From positions 1 through 64,000 of the forward strand of contig NZ_JAIMCA010000002.1 of NCBI RefSeq assembly GCF_025499465.1: 64,000 bases of DNA, read 5' to 3'. The translations under genes were made by a program, and so were the position numbers. Positions 45,299 to 53,876 of this stretch are shown one piece after another. The DNA comes from Allobosea sp. BH3 (lineage in GTDB: Bacteria; Pseudomonadota; Alphaproteobacteria; Rhizobiales; Beijerinckiaceae). Numbering within the stretch: position 1 is the stretch's first letter; every line of letters begins with the position of its first letter. The notes under the pieces were generated by a model. The model was not told the origin of the DNA. It did not search any database and was given only the letters and a program-made list of their open reading frames with translations.

Positions 45299-46711
45299 CT
45301 ACTTGCTTGGCAGCATAGCGCCCGGATTGAGGACGCCCTTGGGATCGAGCGTCTGCTTGATCGCGCGCATCAGGTCGAGTTCGACCGGGTCCTTCACGCC
45401 CGGCAGCAGATCGCGCTTGAGGCGGCCGATGCCGTGCTCCGCCGAGATCGAGCCGTGCAGCTCCGTGACGATGGCGTGGACCGCCTCGTTCATCTCGCTC
45501 CAGCCGGCGAGATAGGCGGCCTTGTCGGCGCCGACCGGCTGGCTGACGTTGAAATGGATGTTGCCGTCGCCGAGATGGCCGAAGGGCACCGGCCGGCAGC
45601 CCGGCACCATCGCCTCCACCACCGCAATGGCGCGCTTCAGGAACTCCGGCTGGGCATGCACCGGTACGGAGACGTCATGCTTGATCGAGCCGCCCTCATA
45701 GGTCTGCACCTCGGACATCATCTCGCGCAGCTTCCAGAAATCGGCACGCTGGGTCAGCGAGCCGGCGAGCGCCGCGTCGGTGACGATGCCCTTCTCCAGC
45801 GCCTCGCCGAGGAAGGCCTCGACCGCCTCGTCGAGCCCGGCCGCGGACTGTGCCGAGACCTCCATCAGCACATACCAGGGCGAGGGCTCGGAGAGCGGGG
45901 CGCGCGCGCCAGCGGCGTGGCGCAGGACAAATTCGAGCCCGATGCGCGGCATCAGCTCGAAGGTGGTCAGCGTGCCGCCGGCGCCGGCCTTGGCGTCGTT
46001 CAGCAGTGCGAGCGCGGCGGCCGGCTCCGGCACCGCGAGGAAGGCGGTGGCGCGCGCGGCCGGCAGCGGGAAGAGCTTGAGCACGGCGGCGGTGATGATG
46101 CCGAGCGTGCCTTCCGAGCCGATGAAGAGGTCCTTCAAATCGTAACCGGTGTTGTCCTTGCGGAGCTGCCGCAGCCCGTTCCAGATGCGCCCGTCCGGCA
46201 GCACCACTTCGAGACCGAGGCAGAGTTCACGGGCGTTGCCATAGGCGAGCACGGCCGTGCCGCCGGCATTGGTCGAGAGGTTTCCGCCGATGGTGCAGGA
46301 GCCCTCCGATGCGAGCGAAAGCGGGAAGAGCCGCCCGGCGGCTTCGGCCGTGTCCTGCGCACGCTTCAGCGTGACGCCGGCCTCGACGATCATGGTGTCG
46401 CCATCGGTATCGACGGCGCGGACCTTGTCGAGGCGCTGCAGCGAGAGGATGACCTCGCGGCCCTCCGCGATCGGGATCTGGCCGCCGACGAGGCCGGTAT
46501 TGCCGCCCTGCGGCACCAGCGTCGTGCCCGTCTGGGCGGCGAGCTTCACCAGCTCCGCGACCTCGGCGGTCGAGCCGGGGCGGACGATGGCTTGCGCCTT
46601 GCCGCGGAAGAGATCGCGCCATTCCTTGAGGTAAGGCACCATGGCGTCGACATCGGTGACGACGTTCTTCGCGCCGACGATGCCGGCCATGCGTTCGAGA
46701 ATTGCGCTCAT
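45299..46711 (-). CDS. FAD-linked D-2-hydroxyacid dehydrogenase (D-2-hydroxyglutarate/D-lactate type)
   Basis: 470-residue flavoprotein. FAD_binding_4 domain with VPQGGNTGLVGGQIP and TIGGNLSTNAGG, then FAD-oxidase_C with PFGHLGDGNIHFNV and the C-terminal SAEHGIGRLKR. Sequence is closest in plan to D-2-hydroxyglutarate or D-lactate dehydrogenases rather than GlcD, and it stands alone without GlcE/F partners. The His in HGIGRLK and HLGDGNIH segments are the expected metal/substrate ligands. Exact substrate is inferred. Confidence 0.9.
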   Translation of the reverse strand: MSAILERMAGIVGAKNVVTDVDAMVPYLKEWRDLFRGKAQAIVRPGSTAEVAELVKLAAQTGTTLVPQGGNTGLVGGQIPIAEGREVILSLQRLDKVRAVDTDGDTMIVEAGVTLKRAQDTAEAAGRLFPLSLASEGSCTIGGNLSTNAGGTAVLAYGNARELCLGLEVVLPDGRIWNGLRQLRKDNTGYDLKDLFIGSEGTLGIITAAVLKLFPLPAARATAFLAVPEPAAALALLNDAKAGAGGTLTTFELMPRIGLEFVLRHAAGARAPLSEPSPWYVLMEVSAQSAAGLDEAVEAFLGEALEKGIVTDAALAGSLTQRADFWKLREMMSEVQTYEGGSIKHDVSVPVHAQPEFLKRAIAVVEAMVPGCRPVPFGHLGDGNIHFNVSQPVGADKAAYLAGWSEMNEAVHAIVTELHGSISAEHGIGRLKRDLLPGVKDPVELDLMRAIKQTLDPKGVLNPGAMLPSK

Positions 46712-46744
46712 CGGAACCCCGCCCTCAAAGGCTGTCTGGAAATC

Positions 46745-47983
46745 TCAGCCCTTCTTGCCTCGCCGGAACACGCCGACGAGCTCGACATGGGCGGAATAGC
46801 GGAACTGATCGACCGGCGTCACGGCCTCCAGCGCATATCCGCCCGCAACCAGAGTCGCAGCGTCGCGCGCGAAGCTGCCAGCGTCGCAGGAGACATAGAT
46901 CACGTTCCGGACCTTCGAGGCCGCCAGCCGCTTGGCTTGAGCCTCCGCGCCAGCGCGCGGCGGGTCGAGCACCACCACGTCGAAGCCGTTCAGCTCATGC
47001 TCCAGCAGCGGGCGGCGGAAGAGATCGCGCGTCTCGGCGGCGATGGGCTTCAGCCCCTGCGTCGCGCCCATGCCCTTCGTCAAAGCCAGCATCGCCGCCG
47101 CGTCGCTCTCGACGGCGAGCACCTGCATGCGCTCGGCGAGCCGGAAGCTGAAGGGGCCGCAGCCGGAGAAGAGATCGGCGGCGCGCTTGCCCTTGGGCAG
47201 TGCGTCCATGATGAGCGCGGCAAGCGCCTCCTCGCCGGCCGCCGTGGCCTGCAGGAAGCCGCCGGGCGCCGGCGCGACCACCGCCTTGCCCATGCGCTGC
47301 AGCGGCGGGCGGCGCTCGACCACGATCTCCCCATGATTGGAGAGCCGGGCGAGATCGAGCCGCTCGGCCAGTTGCGTCAGGGCGAGCCTGAGCTTGTCGC
47401 CGAGCGGGCCATGGCCGCGGATGTCGACGTCCAGTCCCGCCTCAGAGGCGGTGACCTGGATATCGAGCGGCTTGTTCGCGCTGCCCATGCGGTTCGCCAG
47501 CATCTGCGCCGCAGCCGGGGCGCGTGCGAGGCCCGGCGCCAGCACGGGGCAGGCTTCGACCGCAACCAGATCATGGCTGCGCGCCGCCATGAAGCCGACG
47601 ACCATGGTCTCGCCCTGCTGTCGGGCGTGGAATGTGACGCGGCGGCGGCCGGCGCCATGGGCATCGACGAGATCGCCGACCGGCGCCTCGACGCCGGCAC
47701 GGCTCAGCGCGGTCACGACCTGCTGGCGCTTCCATTCGCGATAGAGGCCGGGCTCCATGTGCTGGGCGGCGCAGCCGCCGCAGCGGGTGAAGAGCGGGCA
47801 GATCGCGGCGATGCGCGATTCGGCCGGTGCGATGATCTCGACGAGTTGCCCGCGCTCGCCATCGACGACAGCTCGCACCGTCTCGCCCGGCAGCGCATAG
47901 GGCACGAAGACCTGCCCCGACGCGGTTTCCGCGATGCCGTCACCCTTCTGGCCGAGGCGCACCACGGTGAGCGTCTCGTTCAT
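46745..47983 (-). CDS. Class I SAM-dependent RNA methyltransferase (RumA/TrmA family)
   Basis: 412 residues. N-terminal TRAM-like beta barrel, an iron-sulfur cysteine motif CPLFTRCGGCAAQH (about 63-76), the SAM-binding ADLFSGCGPFSFRLAE and the catalytic region VLDPPRAG and YVSCDAGSFARD, carrying the nucleophilic Cys. Family members methylate U1939 of 23S rRNA or U54 of tRNA at C5. The ATG at 47983 (MNETLTVVRLG) fits the TRAM start; the longer frame is less typical. Its start is 140 bases from the divergent cysK. Confidence 0.92.
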   Translation of the reverse strand: MNETLTVVRLGQKGDGIAETASGQVFVPYALPGETVRAVVDGERGQLVEIIAPAESRIAAICPLFTRCGGCAAQHMEPGLYREWKRQQVVTALSRAGVEAPVGDLVDAHGAGRRRVTFHARQQGETMVVGFMAARSHDLVAVEACPVLAPGLARAPAAAQMLANRMGSANKPLDIQVTASEAGLDVDIRGHGPLGDKLRLALTQLAERLDLARLSNHGEIVVERRPPLQRMGKAVVAPAPGGFLQATAAGEEALAALIMDALPKGKRAADLFSGCGPFSFRLAERMQVLAVESDAAAMLALTKGMGATQGLKPIAAETRDLFRRPLLEHELNGFDVVVLDPPRAGAEAQAKRLAASKVRNVIYVSCDAGSFARDAATLVAGGYALEAVTPVDQFRYSAHVELVGVFRRGKKG

Positions 47984-48123
47984 GGCGAGACGGGGAGACG
48001 GTTCTTTTCCTGATTGCGGCCTGACGGCGGACATTCTTCCAACTTCGGGCGCCGAGCGCCCTTACTGATGACCTCTGCAAGACTTTCGCCTATCAGGTCG
48101 GTGACGAATTGGGAAATTCCGGC

Positions 48124-49170
48124 ATGACTATCCGCGACGGCGTCATCGAAGCCATCGGCAACACTCCGCTCATCAAGCTGCAGCGCGCTTCGCAAGCGAC
48201 CGGCTGCACCATCCTCGGCAAGGCCGAGTTCATGAATCCCGGCCAGTCGGTGAAGGACCGCGCCGCGCTCGCCATCATCCGCGATGCCGAGGCGAAGGGG
48301 CAGCTCAAGCCCGGCGGCGTCATCGTCGAGGGCACGGCGGGCAATACCGGCATCGGCATTGCGCTGGTCGGCAATGCGCTGGGCTACCGCTCGGTGATCG
48401 TCATCCCCGAGACGCAGAGCCAGGAAAAGAAGGATATGCTGCGGCTGGCCGGCGCGACGCTGGTCGAGGTGCCGGCCGCTCCCTACGCCAATCCCAACAA
48501 CTATGTGAAGGTCTCGGGCCGGCTGGCCGAAGCGCTGGCGCAAACCGAGCCGAACGGCGCAGTCTGGGCCAACCAGTTCGACAATGTCGCAAACCGCCAG
48601 GGCCATCTCGAAACCACCGGCCCGGAAATCTGGGAGCAGACCGGCGGCAAGGTGGACGGTTTCATCTGTGCCGTCGGCTCGGGCGGCACGCTCGCCGGCG
48701 TCGGCATGGCGCTGAAGGCCCGCGACCCGAAGGTGACGATCGGGCTCGCCGATCCGCTGGGTGCGGCGCTGCATTCCTTCTACACGACCGGCGTGCTCAA
48801 GGCGGAAGGGTCCTCGATTACCGAGGGCATCGGCCAGGGCCGTATCACCGCCAATCTGGAAGGCGCGCCCATCGACGTCTCGTTCCAGATCCCCGATGCC
48901 GAGGCGGTGCAGATCGTCTTCGACCTGCTGGAGCATGAGGGGCTCTGCCTCGGCGGCTCGTCCGGCATCAACGTCGCCGGCGCGATCCGGCTGGCGAAGC
49001 AGATGGGGCCTGGCCACACCATCGTGACCATCCTCTGCGACTACGGCACGCGCTATCAGTCGAAGCTGTTCAACCCCGATTTCCTGCGCTCGAAGAACCT
49101 GCCGGTGCCGGGCTGGCTGGAGCGGGACGAGACGGCGCTGAAGCAGGTCGTAGCGAAGGTTCTAAGCTAG
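48124..49170 (+). CDS. cysK: Cysteine synthase A (O-acetylserine sulfhydrylase)
   Basis: PLP enzyme making cysteine from O-acetylserine and sulfide. 348 residues; PLP-lysine Lys44 in NPGQSVKDRAA, phosphate-binding EGTAGNTGIGIA and GSGGTLAGVG, and GGSSGINVAGA. The ATG at 48124 is preferred over a TTG at 48109. The C-terminal 20 residues extend beyond the E. coli enzyme, as in related alphaproteobacterial forms. Convergent with the TPR gene, nine bases apart. Confidence 0.94.
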   Translation: MTIRDGVIEAIGNTPLIKLQRASQATGCTILGKAEFMNPGQSVKDRAALAIIRDAEAKGQLKPGGVIVEGTAGNTGIGIALVGNALGYRSVIVIPETQSQEKKDMLRLAGATLVEVPAAPYANPNNYVKVSGRLAEALAQTEPNGAVWANQFDNVANRQGHLETTGPEIWEQTGGKVDGFICAVGSGGTLAGVGMALKARDPKVTIGLADPLGAALHSFYTTGVLKAEGSSITEGIGQGRITANLEGAPIDVSFQIPDAEAVQIVFDLLEHEGLCLGGSSGINVAGAIRLAKQMGPGHTIVTILCDYGTRYQSKLFNPDFLRSKNLPVPGWLERDETALKQVVAKVLS

Positions 49171-49179
49171 GTCGCTCGT

Positions 49180-49938
49180 TCACCTCGCCAGCGCCAGCAG
49201 CCGCTCGAAACGCTCGGCCTCCGCCTTTTGGAAGCGCTGATCGCCGCGGAGAACAGCGAGGGCCCGCACCGCATGGACCTTCGCTGCCGCTCCGTCGCCG
49301 CGGGCGGCGTGGCATTCGGCCAGTTCCTCCTGGACGAAGGGAGCGTCTTCCCCGTCGGCATCGGCGATCGCGATCACGCTTTTGCCCAGCGCGATCGCCT
49401 CGTCGAAACGCTCCAGCGCCCGCAAGGCGCGGATCACGGCATAGCGCGCGATCCTGAGCTCGCGAGGCTGGCCTAGGGCCTCCCTCACGCCGACGCCCTG
49501 TTCGAACATCGCGAGGGCCTCGTCGAACCTGTCGGCCTCGAACAGCGTCCAGCCGAGATTGTTGTAGAGCGGCCCGCGCCAATGCTCGGTGCCGGGGTGG
49601 CTCGCGATGTAGTCGAGCGCAACCCGCGTCCATCGCACCGCCTCATCGGCCTCGGAGACGATGGCGATCATATGGGCCGCGTCGACTGCCAGCCCGTGCC
49701 GGCCTGCCCGCTGGGCCCTTTCCCAGGCCTCGTGAAAGAATGGCAGGGACAACGCGGACGAGCCGTCGGTGTTGTAGAGGCGCCCGCGTTCGATCGCGCA
49801 TGCAGCCAGGTCGCCATCGTCCGTGCCGGCCAGTTTGCGGGCCTCGTTGAGCAGGGCATGCCCGGCGTCGAAATCGCCTACAAGGCCGAGCCGCCGCGCG
49901 CGGCCCGCCAGCGTGGCGACGTTGTCTGCATCAGTCAT
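49180..49938 (-). CDS. Tetratricopeptide-repeat protein
   Basis: 252 residues, cytoplasmic, almost entirely helical. TPR-like units are visible at about 60-95, 130-165 (YNNLGWTLFEADRFDEALAMFEQGV) and 175-205 (ALRALERFDEAIALGKSV). Such repeats mediate protein-protein contact; no enzymatic domain is present. The ATG at 49938 fits; an upstream in-frame extension is possible. Partner unknown. Confidence 0.8.
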   Translation of the reverse strand: MTDADNVATLAGRARRLGLVGDFDAGHALLNEARKLAGTDDGDLAACAIERGRLYNTDGSSALSLPFFHEAWERAQRAGRHGLAVDAAHMIAIVSEADEAVRWTRVALDYIASHPGTEHWRGPLYNNLGWTLFEADRFDEALAMFEQGVGVREALGQPRELRIARYAVIRALRALERFDEAIALGKSVIAIADADGEDAPFVQEELAECHAARGDGAAAKVHAVRALAVLRGDQRFQKAEAERFERLLALAR

Positions 49939-50072
49939 CGTGGTCCCCCAGGCTAACCACCCCAGATGATGACGAGATGGCATTCGGAACGCTGCCCCAT
50001 GCGCAATTAAAGGCGCGGGAGCGTCGTTCATCTCGATGACGCCGGGAGATTTTCAGCTCAACGGCGGCAGCT

Positions 50073-51062
50073 TTACAGCCAGCGCTTCCAGCGGAAGAAC
50101 AGGTAGGGCAGCACGGCGAAGAGGATCATCAGGCCGATCGCCGTGGGATAGCCCCACTGCCAGTCAAGCTCCGGCATGATCTTGAAGTTCATGCCGTAGA
50201 TCGAGGCGATCAGAGTCGGCGGCATCAGCGCGACCGAGACGACCGAGAAGAGCTTGATGATCTTGTTCTGCTCGATCGAGACGAGGCCCAGCGTCGCGTC
50301 CAGCATGAATTGCAGCTTGTTCGACAGGAACGTCGCGTGTTCCTCGATGGCCTGCACGTCGCGGACGGCCGAGCGCCATTCTGCCGCGAAACCGCTCTGC
50401 GCCTTCTTCGGCCGGGTATAGTTGGCCGAGAGGAAGAGCAGCACGCGCTCGACCGAGACCATGCTCTCGCGGACGTTCGAGATGATGTGCTCGTACTGGC
50501 CGATCTTCTGGATCACCACCTGATAGACGCCGCCGCGCTCGACGTCCTGCCCGCGGCCGGCGAAGACGCGGCGCGACGAGATATCGATCTTGTCGCCGAC
50601 GCCGCGCAGCACCTCGGCGGCGCGGTCCACGATCGCCTCGATCAACCCGTCGAGAACCGCTTCCGGCTGCTGGCTGCAGCCGCCGGGCTTGGTGACGCGG
50701 TTGAGGAAGATGCTGAAGGCGCCGGGCTCGTCATAGCGCACCGTCACCAGCGCCTTTTCGGTGAGGATGAAGGTGACGTCGGCAAGCTTCGGCACGATCG
50801 TGTCGGACTGGCAGATGACGCGCGCGGTCATGTAGCGTGCGCCATTCTCGGTATAGATGATCTCGGAGGGCTCGAGATCGTGCATCTCCTCCCGCGTCGG
50901 GATCGAGATGCCGAGATGCCGCTCGACCCGCTTGTCCTCCTCCGGTGTCGGATTCAGCAGGTCGATCCAGAGGGCATCGGGCGGAAAGGCTCCGTCCGGC
51001 GCGGCCGCGGCGTTCCGGAGCCTGTCCCCCGTATCGGGGCAGATGCCGTGGATCATCAGCAT
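50073..51062 (-). CDS. corA: CorA-type magnesium/divalent cation transporter
   Basis: Pentameric inner-membrane Mg2+ channel, 329 residues. A long cytoplasmic alpha/beta domain precedes two C-terminal membrane helices with the ion-selectivity YGMNF motif near residue 285 and a basic end (FRWKRWL). The ATG at 51062 is chosen over a GTG at 51077. The basic C-terminus is typical. Standalone gene upstream of element-like repeat 51146-51239. Confidence 0.93.
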   Translation of the reverse strand: MLMIHGICPDTGDRLRNAAAAPDGAFPPDALWIDLLNPTPEEDKRVERHLGISIPTREEMHDLEPSEIIYTENGARYMTARVICQSDTIVPKLADVTFILTEKALVTVRYDEPGAFSIFLNRVTKPGGCSQQPEAVLDGLIEAIVDRAAEVLRGVGDKIDISSRRVFAGRGQDVERGGVYQVVIQKIGQYEHIISNVRESMVSVERVLLFLSANYTRPKKAQSGFAAEWRSAVRDVQAIEEHATFLSNKLQFMLDATLGLVSIEQNKIIKLFSVVSVALMPPTLIASIYGMNFKIMPELDWQWGYPTAIGLMILFAVLPYLFFRWKRWL

Positions 51063-51145
51063 GGACGCGAATCCCACTCCCCGGGCCTGAAGGAATGCCG
51101 GCAGAAGAGCCGATCGGGGCGGGATGTCAAACGAATGGAGCAGCC

Positions 51146-51239
51146 GTCATTGCGAGGAGCAAAGCGACGAAGCAATCCAGAAGGACTGGGCTGAACGTTG
51201 CGCGCTCCTCCGGGATTGCTTCGCTGCGCTCGCAATGAC
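51146..51239. repeat. Long palindromic repeat (CATTGCGAG type)
   Basis: GTCATTGCGAGGAGCAAAGC and the near-reverse-complement GCTTCGCTGCGCTCGCAATG/AC frame a 94-base unit with an internal AAGCAATCC / GGGATTGCTT pairing. A common Hyphomicrobiales intergenic repeat type, here between corA and an SDR gene. Confidence 0.82.
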
Positions 51240-51252
51240 GGCGAGGTGGCCG

Positions 51253-52113
51253 TCAGACACCGCCCTTGACGCCCTGAGGCGGCTTGCTGTCCGCCGGAAC
51301 GAAGAAATCCGGCATCAGCGGCACCGACGGATCGACGCGATAGGGCGTGAAATCGGTGGCGCCCTCGCCGGCCATGAAGCTGTCGTCGATCAGGAAGTTG
51401 CCGGAGAATTCCCGCGACGGCTTCGAGAAGATCATATGCGCCGCATCGGCGATGATCTCCGGCGTGCGGCTCGCCTGCACCATCTTGTCGCCGCCGAGCA
51501 GGTTCTGGACCGCAGCGGTGGCGATGGTGGTGCGCGGCCAGAGCGCGTTGACAGCGATGCCCTTGGGCGCGAGTTCGCCGGCCAGGCCCAGCACGCACAG
51601 GCTCATGCCGTATTTGGCCATAGAGTAAGCCAGATGCGGCGCGAACCAATGCGTCTTCATGTCGAGCGGCGGCGACAGCATCAGGATATGCGGGTTTTCC
51701 GCCTTCTCCAGATGCGGAATGGCGTATTTCGAGACCATGAAGGTGCCGCGCGTGTTGATCTGATGCATCAGATCAAACCGCTTCATGTCGGTCATCTGCG
51801 TATTGGTGAGCTGGATCGCGCTCGCATTGTTCACGAGGATGTCGATGCCGCCGAAGGTCTCGGCCGTCTTGGCGATCGCCTCGGCGACGCTCTGCTCGTC
51901 CCGAACATCCACCATCAGCGGCAGGCATTTGCCGCCCGCGGCCTCGATCTCGGCAGCCGCCGTGTAGATCGTGCCGGGCAGCTTCGGATGCGGCTCCGCG
52001 GTCTTGGCCGCGATGGTGACGTTGGCGCCGTCCTTCGCAGCCTTGATCGCGATGGCGAGCCCGATGCCGCGCGAGCCGCCGGTGATGAAGAGCGTCTTAC
52101 CCTTGAGCGACAT
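51253..52113 (-). CDS. SDR family oxidoreductase (HSDL2-like)
   Basis: NAD(P)-dependent short-chain dehydrogenase, 286 residues. Cofactor motif TGGSRGIG, NNAS motif, and catalytic Tyr/Lys in AYSMAKYGMS. The LSPPLDMKTHWFAPH segment and overall plan resemble the HSDL2 group of fatty-acid-linked SDRs. Its start overlaps the end of the next SDR by 17 bases (52097-52113), so the two are cotranscribed. Substrate unknown. Confidence 0.92.
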   Translation of the reverse strand: MSLKGKTLFITGGSRGIGLAIAIKAAKDGANVTIAAKTAEPHPKLPGTIYTAAAEIEAAGGKCLPLMVDVRDEQSVAEAIAKTAETFGGIDILVNNASAIQLTNTQMTDMKRFDLMHQINTRGTFMVSKYAIPHLEKAENPHILMLSPPLDMKTHWFAPHLAYSMAKYGMSLCVLGLAGELAPKGIAVNALWPRTTIATAAVQNLLGGDKMVQASRTPEIIADAAHMIFSKPSREFSGNFLIDDSFMAGEGATDFTPYRVDPSVPLMPDFFVPADSKPPQGVKGGV

Positions 52114-52984
52114 CGGCGCCTCCCTGCGCGTTGGTTATGACGTATCGGCCCGGCTGCGAGCCGTCCCTGTCGGTGAAGCCGTATTCGCGGGCGAGATCGG
52201 CGACATGCAGCACCTGCCCGGTGCGGCGCGCCACCTCCGGGTCAGCCGCAAGCGCCGCCACTGCGCGGCCGGCATAGAGCGTCGTCTCGGTCGTCTGGTC
52301 GCCCAAGCCCGCATCGCGGACGCGCTCGGTCAGGGCATAGCCGGGCGAGAGGCCGAGCGCCGTGACCCCGAAGGGTTTCAACTCCTGCGCCATCACCAGT
52401 GTCAGGCGGTTCGTCGCGGCCTTGGCGAGATCGTAGAAGGCGTCGCCGAGATAGCCGGGAGCCGTGTCGAAGCTCACCGTGACGATCAGCCCCGAGCGCA
52501 TCTGCACCATGGCCGGGGCTACGGCCCGCGCCAGCAGGAGCTGGGCATAGAGGCTGCTCTCGAAGCTCTCGCCTAGCCTTGCGACTGGGCGGCGCCAGAA
52601 GGGCGTGCCGAAGCTGGATCCATCCGGGTAGCGCTCGCCGTCATAGCCCTCATTGCCGCCCCAGACCGCATCGACGACGCAGTCGAGCCGGCCAAAGCGG
52701 CGCAAGGACCAGGACACGAGCCCGTCGACCTCGCGCTCGCTGGTGTGGTCGCAGCGATAGGGATGGCCTTTGCCGCCAGCAGCCTCGACCTCGCGCGCCG
52801 CATCCTCGAAGGTCTCGGGGCGGTTGTCGGTGCGCGGCCCGGCCTCGCTGGAGCGGCCCGTGACGATGACGGTCGCGCCCGCCTCGCCCAGCGCCTTCGC
52901 GATGCCGCGCCCGAGCCCGCGAGAGGCGCCCGCGACGAGACAGATGCGGCCGGCGAACATCGGCGCGGCAGCGTCGTCCTTCAT
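52097..52984 (-). CDS. SDR family oxidoreductase (DHRS1-like)
   Basis: 295 residues. Cofactor motif AGASRGLG, an active-site FYDLAKAATNRL (Tyr-x3-Lys), and a typical TGRSSEAG turn for NADP binding. The longer insert WGGNEGYDGERYPDGSSF recalls DHRS1-like enzymes. ATG at 52984, preceded by GGAGACGAAG. Upstream member of a two-gene unit with the HSDL2-like SDR; divergent from the methyltransferase at 53065. Confidence 0.9.
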   Translation of the reverse strand: MKDDAAAPMFAGRICLVAGASRGLGRGIAKALGEAGATVIVTGRSSEAGPRTDNRPETFEDAAREVEAAGGKGHPYRCDHTSEREVDGLVSWSLRRFGRLDCVVDAVWGGNEGYDGERYPDGSSFGTPFWRRPVARLGESFESSLYAQLLLARAVAPAMVQMRSGLIVTVSFDTAPGYLGDAFYDLAKAATNRLTLVMAQELKPFGVTALGLSPGYALTERVRDAGLGDQTTETTLYAGRAVAALAADPEVARRTGQVLHVADLAREYGFTDRDGSQPGRYVITNAQGGADVAQG

Positions 52985-53064
52985 GAGCGCTTCGTCTCCG
53001 TCTCGGCTAGCCACACCGCCTCTGCTGCTCTATAGCCCCGCTCCCCCCGCAACGGAGCAGCACC

Positions 53065-53859
53065 ATGGACAGCACCGATGTCGCCGCCTGCTGGGAGGCC
53101 AATGCGGAGACATGGACCCGGCATGCGCGGGCCGGCTACGACCTCTATCGCGACGCGCTGAACACGCCGGTCTTCCTGGCAAACCTGCCGGACATCGCGG
53201 GGATGAACGGGCTCGACATCGGCTGCGGCGAAGGCTCGAACACGCGCAAGCTCGCCGAAGCGGGCGGGCGCGTGACCGCCGTCGACATAGCGCCGACCTT
53301 CATCCGCCATGCGCGGGAGGCCGAAGCCGCGAAGCCACTCGGCATCGACTACCGCTTTGGGGACGGCACCGCCCTGCCCTTCCCGGACGCTTCCTTCGAC
53401 TTCGCCACGGCCTTCATGTCGCTGATGGACATGCCGTCTCAGGACAAGGCGCTGGCGGAGGCGGCGCGCGTGCTGAAGCCCGGCGGCTTCCTGCAGTTCT
53501 CGATCCTCCATCCCTGCTTCGCGCCGCCGAACCGCAAGGTCCTGCGCGATGCCGAGGGCAGCGTGACCGGATTGCTGATCTCCGAATACTTCAACAACAC
53601 GAACGGCGAGATCGAAACCTGGCGCTTCGGTGCCGCGCCGGCCGAGGTCAGGGCCAGCGTCGAGCCCTTCCGCGTGCCGCGCTTCCACCGCACGATGAGC
53701 GAATGGGTCGCGATGATCGTCGCTGCCGGCCTGACCATCGAACACATGGCCGAGCCGCGGGTCGACGCGCAGACGGCGCAGGTCGAGCCTTATCTCGCCG
53801 ATACGCATGTCGCGCCGCTGTTCCTGCATATCCGCGCCCGCAAGGGTGCGGTCGCCTGA
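53065..53859 (+). CDS. Class I SAM-dependent methyltransferase
   Basis: 264 residues. Methyltransf_11-type domain with motif I LDIGCGEGSNTRKLAEAG (about 50-66), VTAVDIAPTF and LKPGGFLQFSILHP. The substrate is probably a small molecule, but nothing nearby identifies it. Convergent with the acyl-CoA dehydrogenase gene. Confidence 0.9.
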   Translation: MDSTDVAACWEANAETWTRHARAGYDLYRDALNTPVFLANLPDIAGMNGLDIGCGEGSNTRKLAEAGGRVTAVDIAPTFIRHAREAEAAKPLGIDYRFGDGTALPFPDASFDFATAFMSLMDMPSQDKALAEAARVLKPGGFLQFSILHPCFAPPNRKVLRDAEGSVTGLLISEYFNNTNGEIETWRFGAAPAEVRASVEPFRVPRFHRTMSEWVAMIVAAGLTIEHMAEPRVDAQTAQVEPYLADTHVAPLFLHIRARKGAVA

Positions 53860-53876
53860 ACGGGGCGCCGCCACAC

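Noticed and set aside
45086..48013. 975-codon open frame opposite the dehydrogenase and RumA-type genes
   Set aside because: Its translation is rich in Arg, Asp, His and Gln without motifs, while the opposite strand encodes two clear enzymes.
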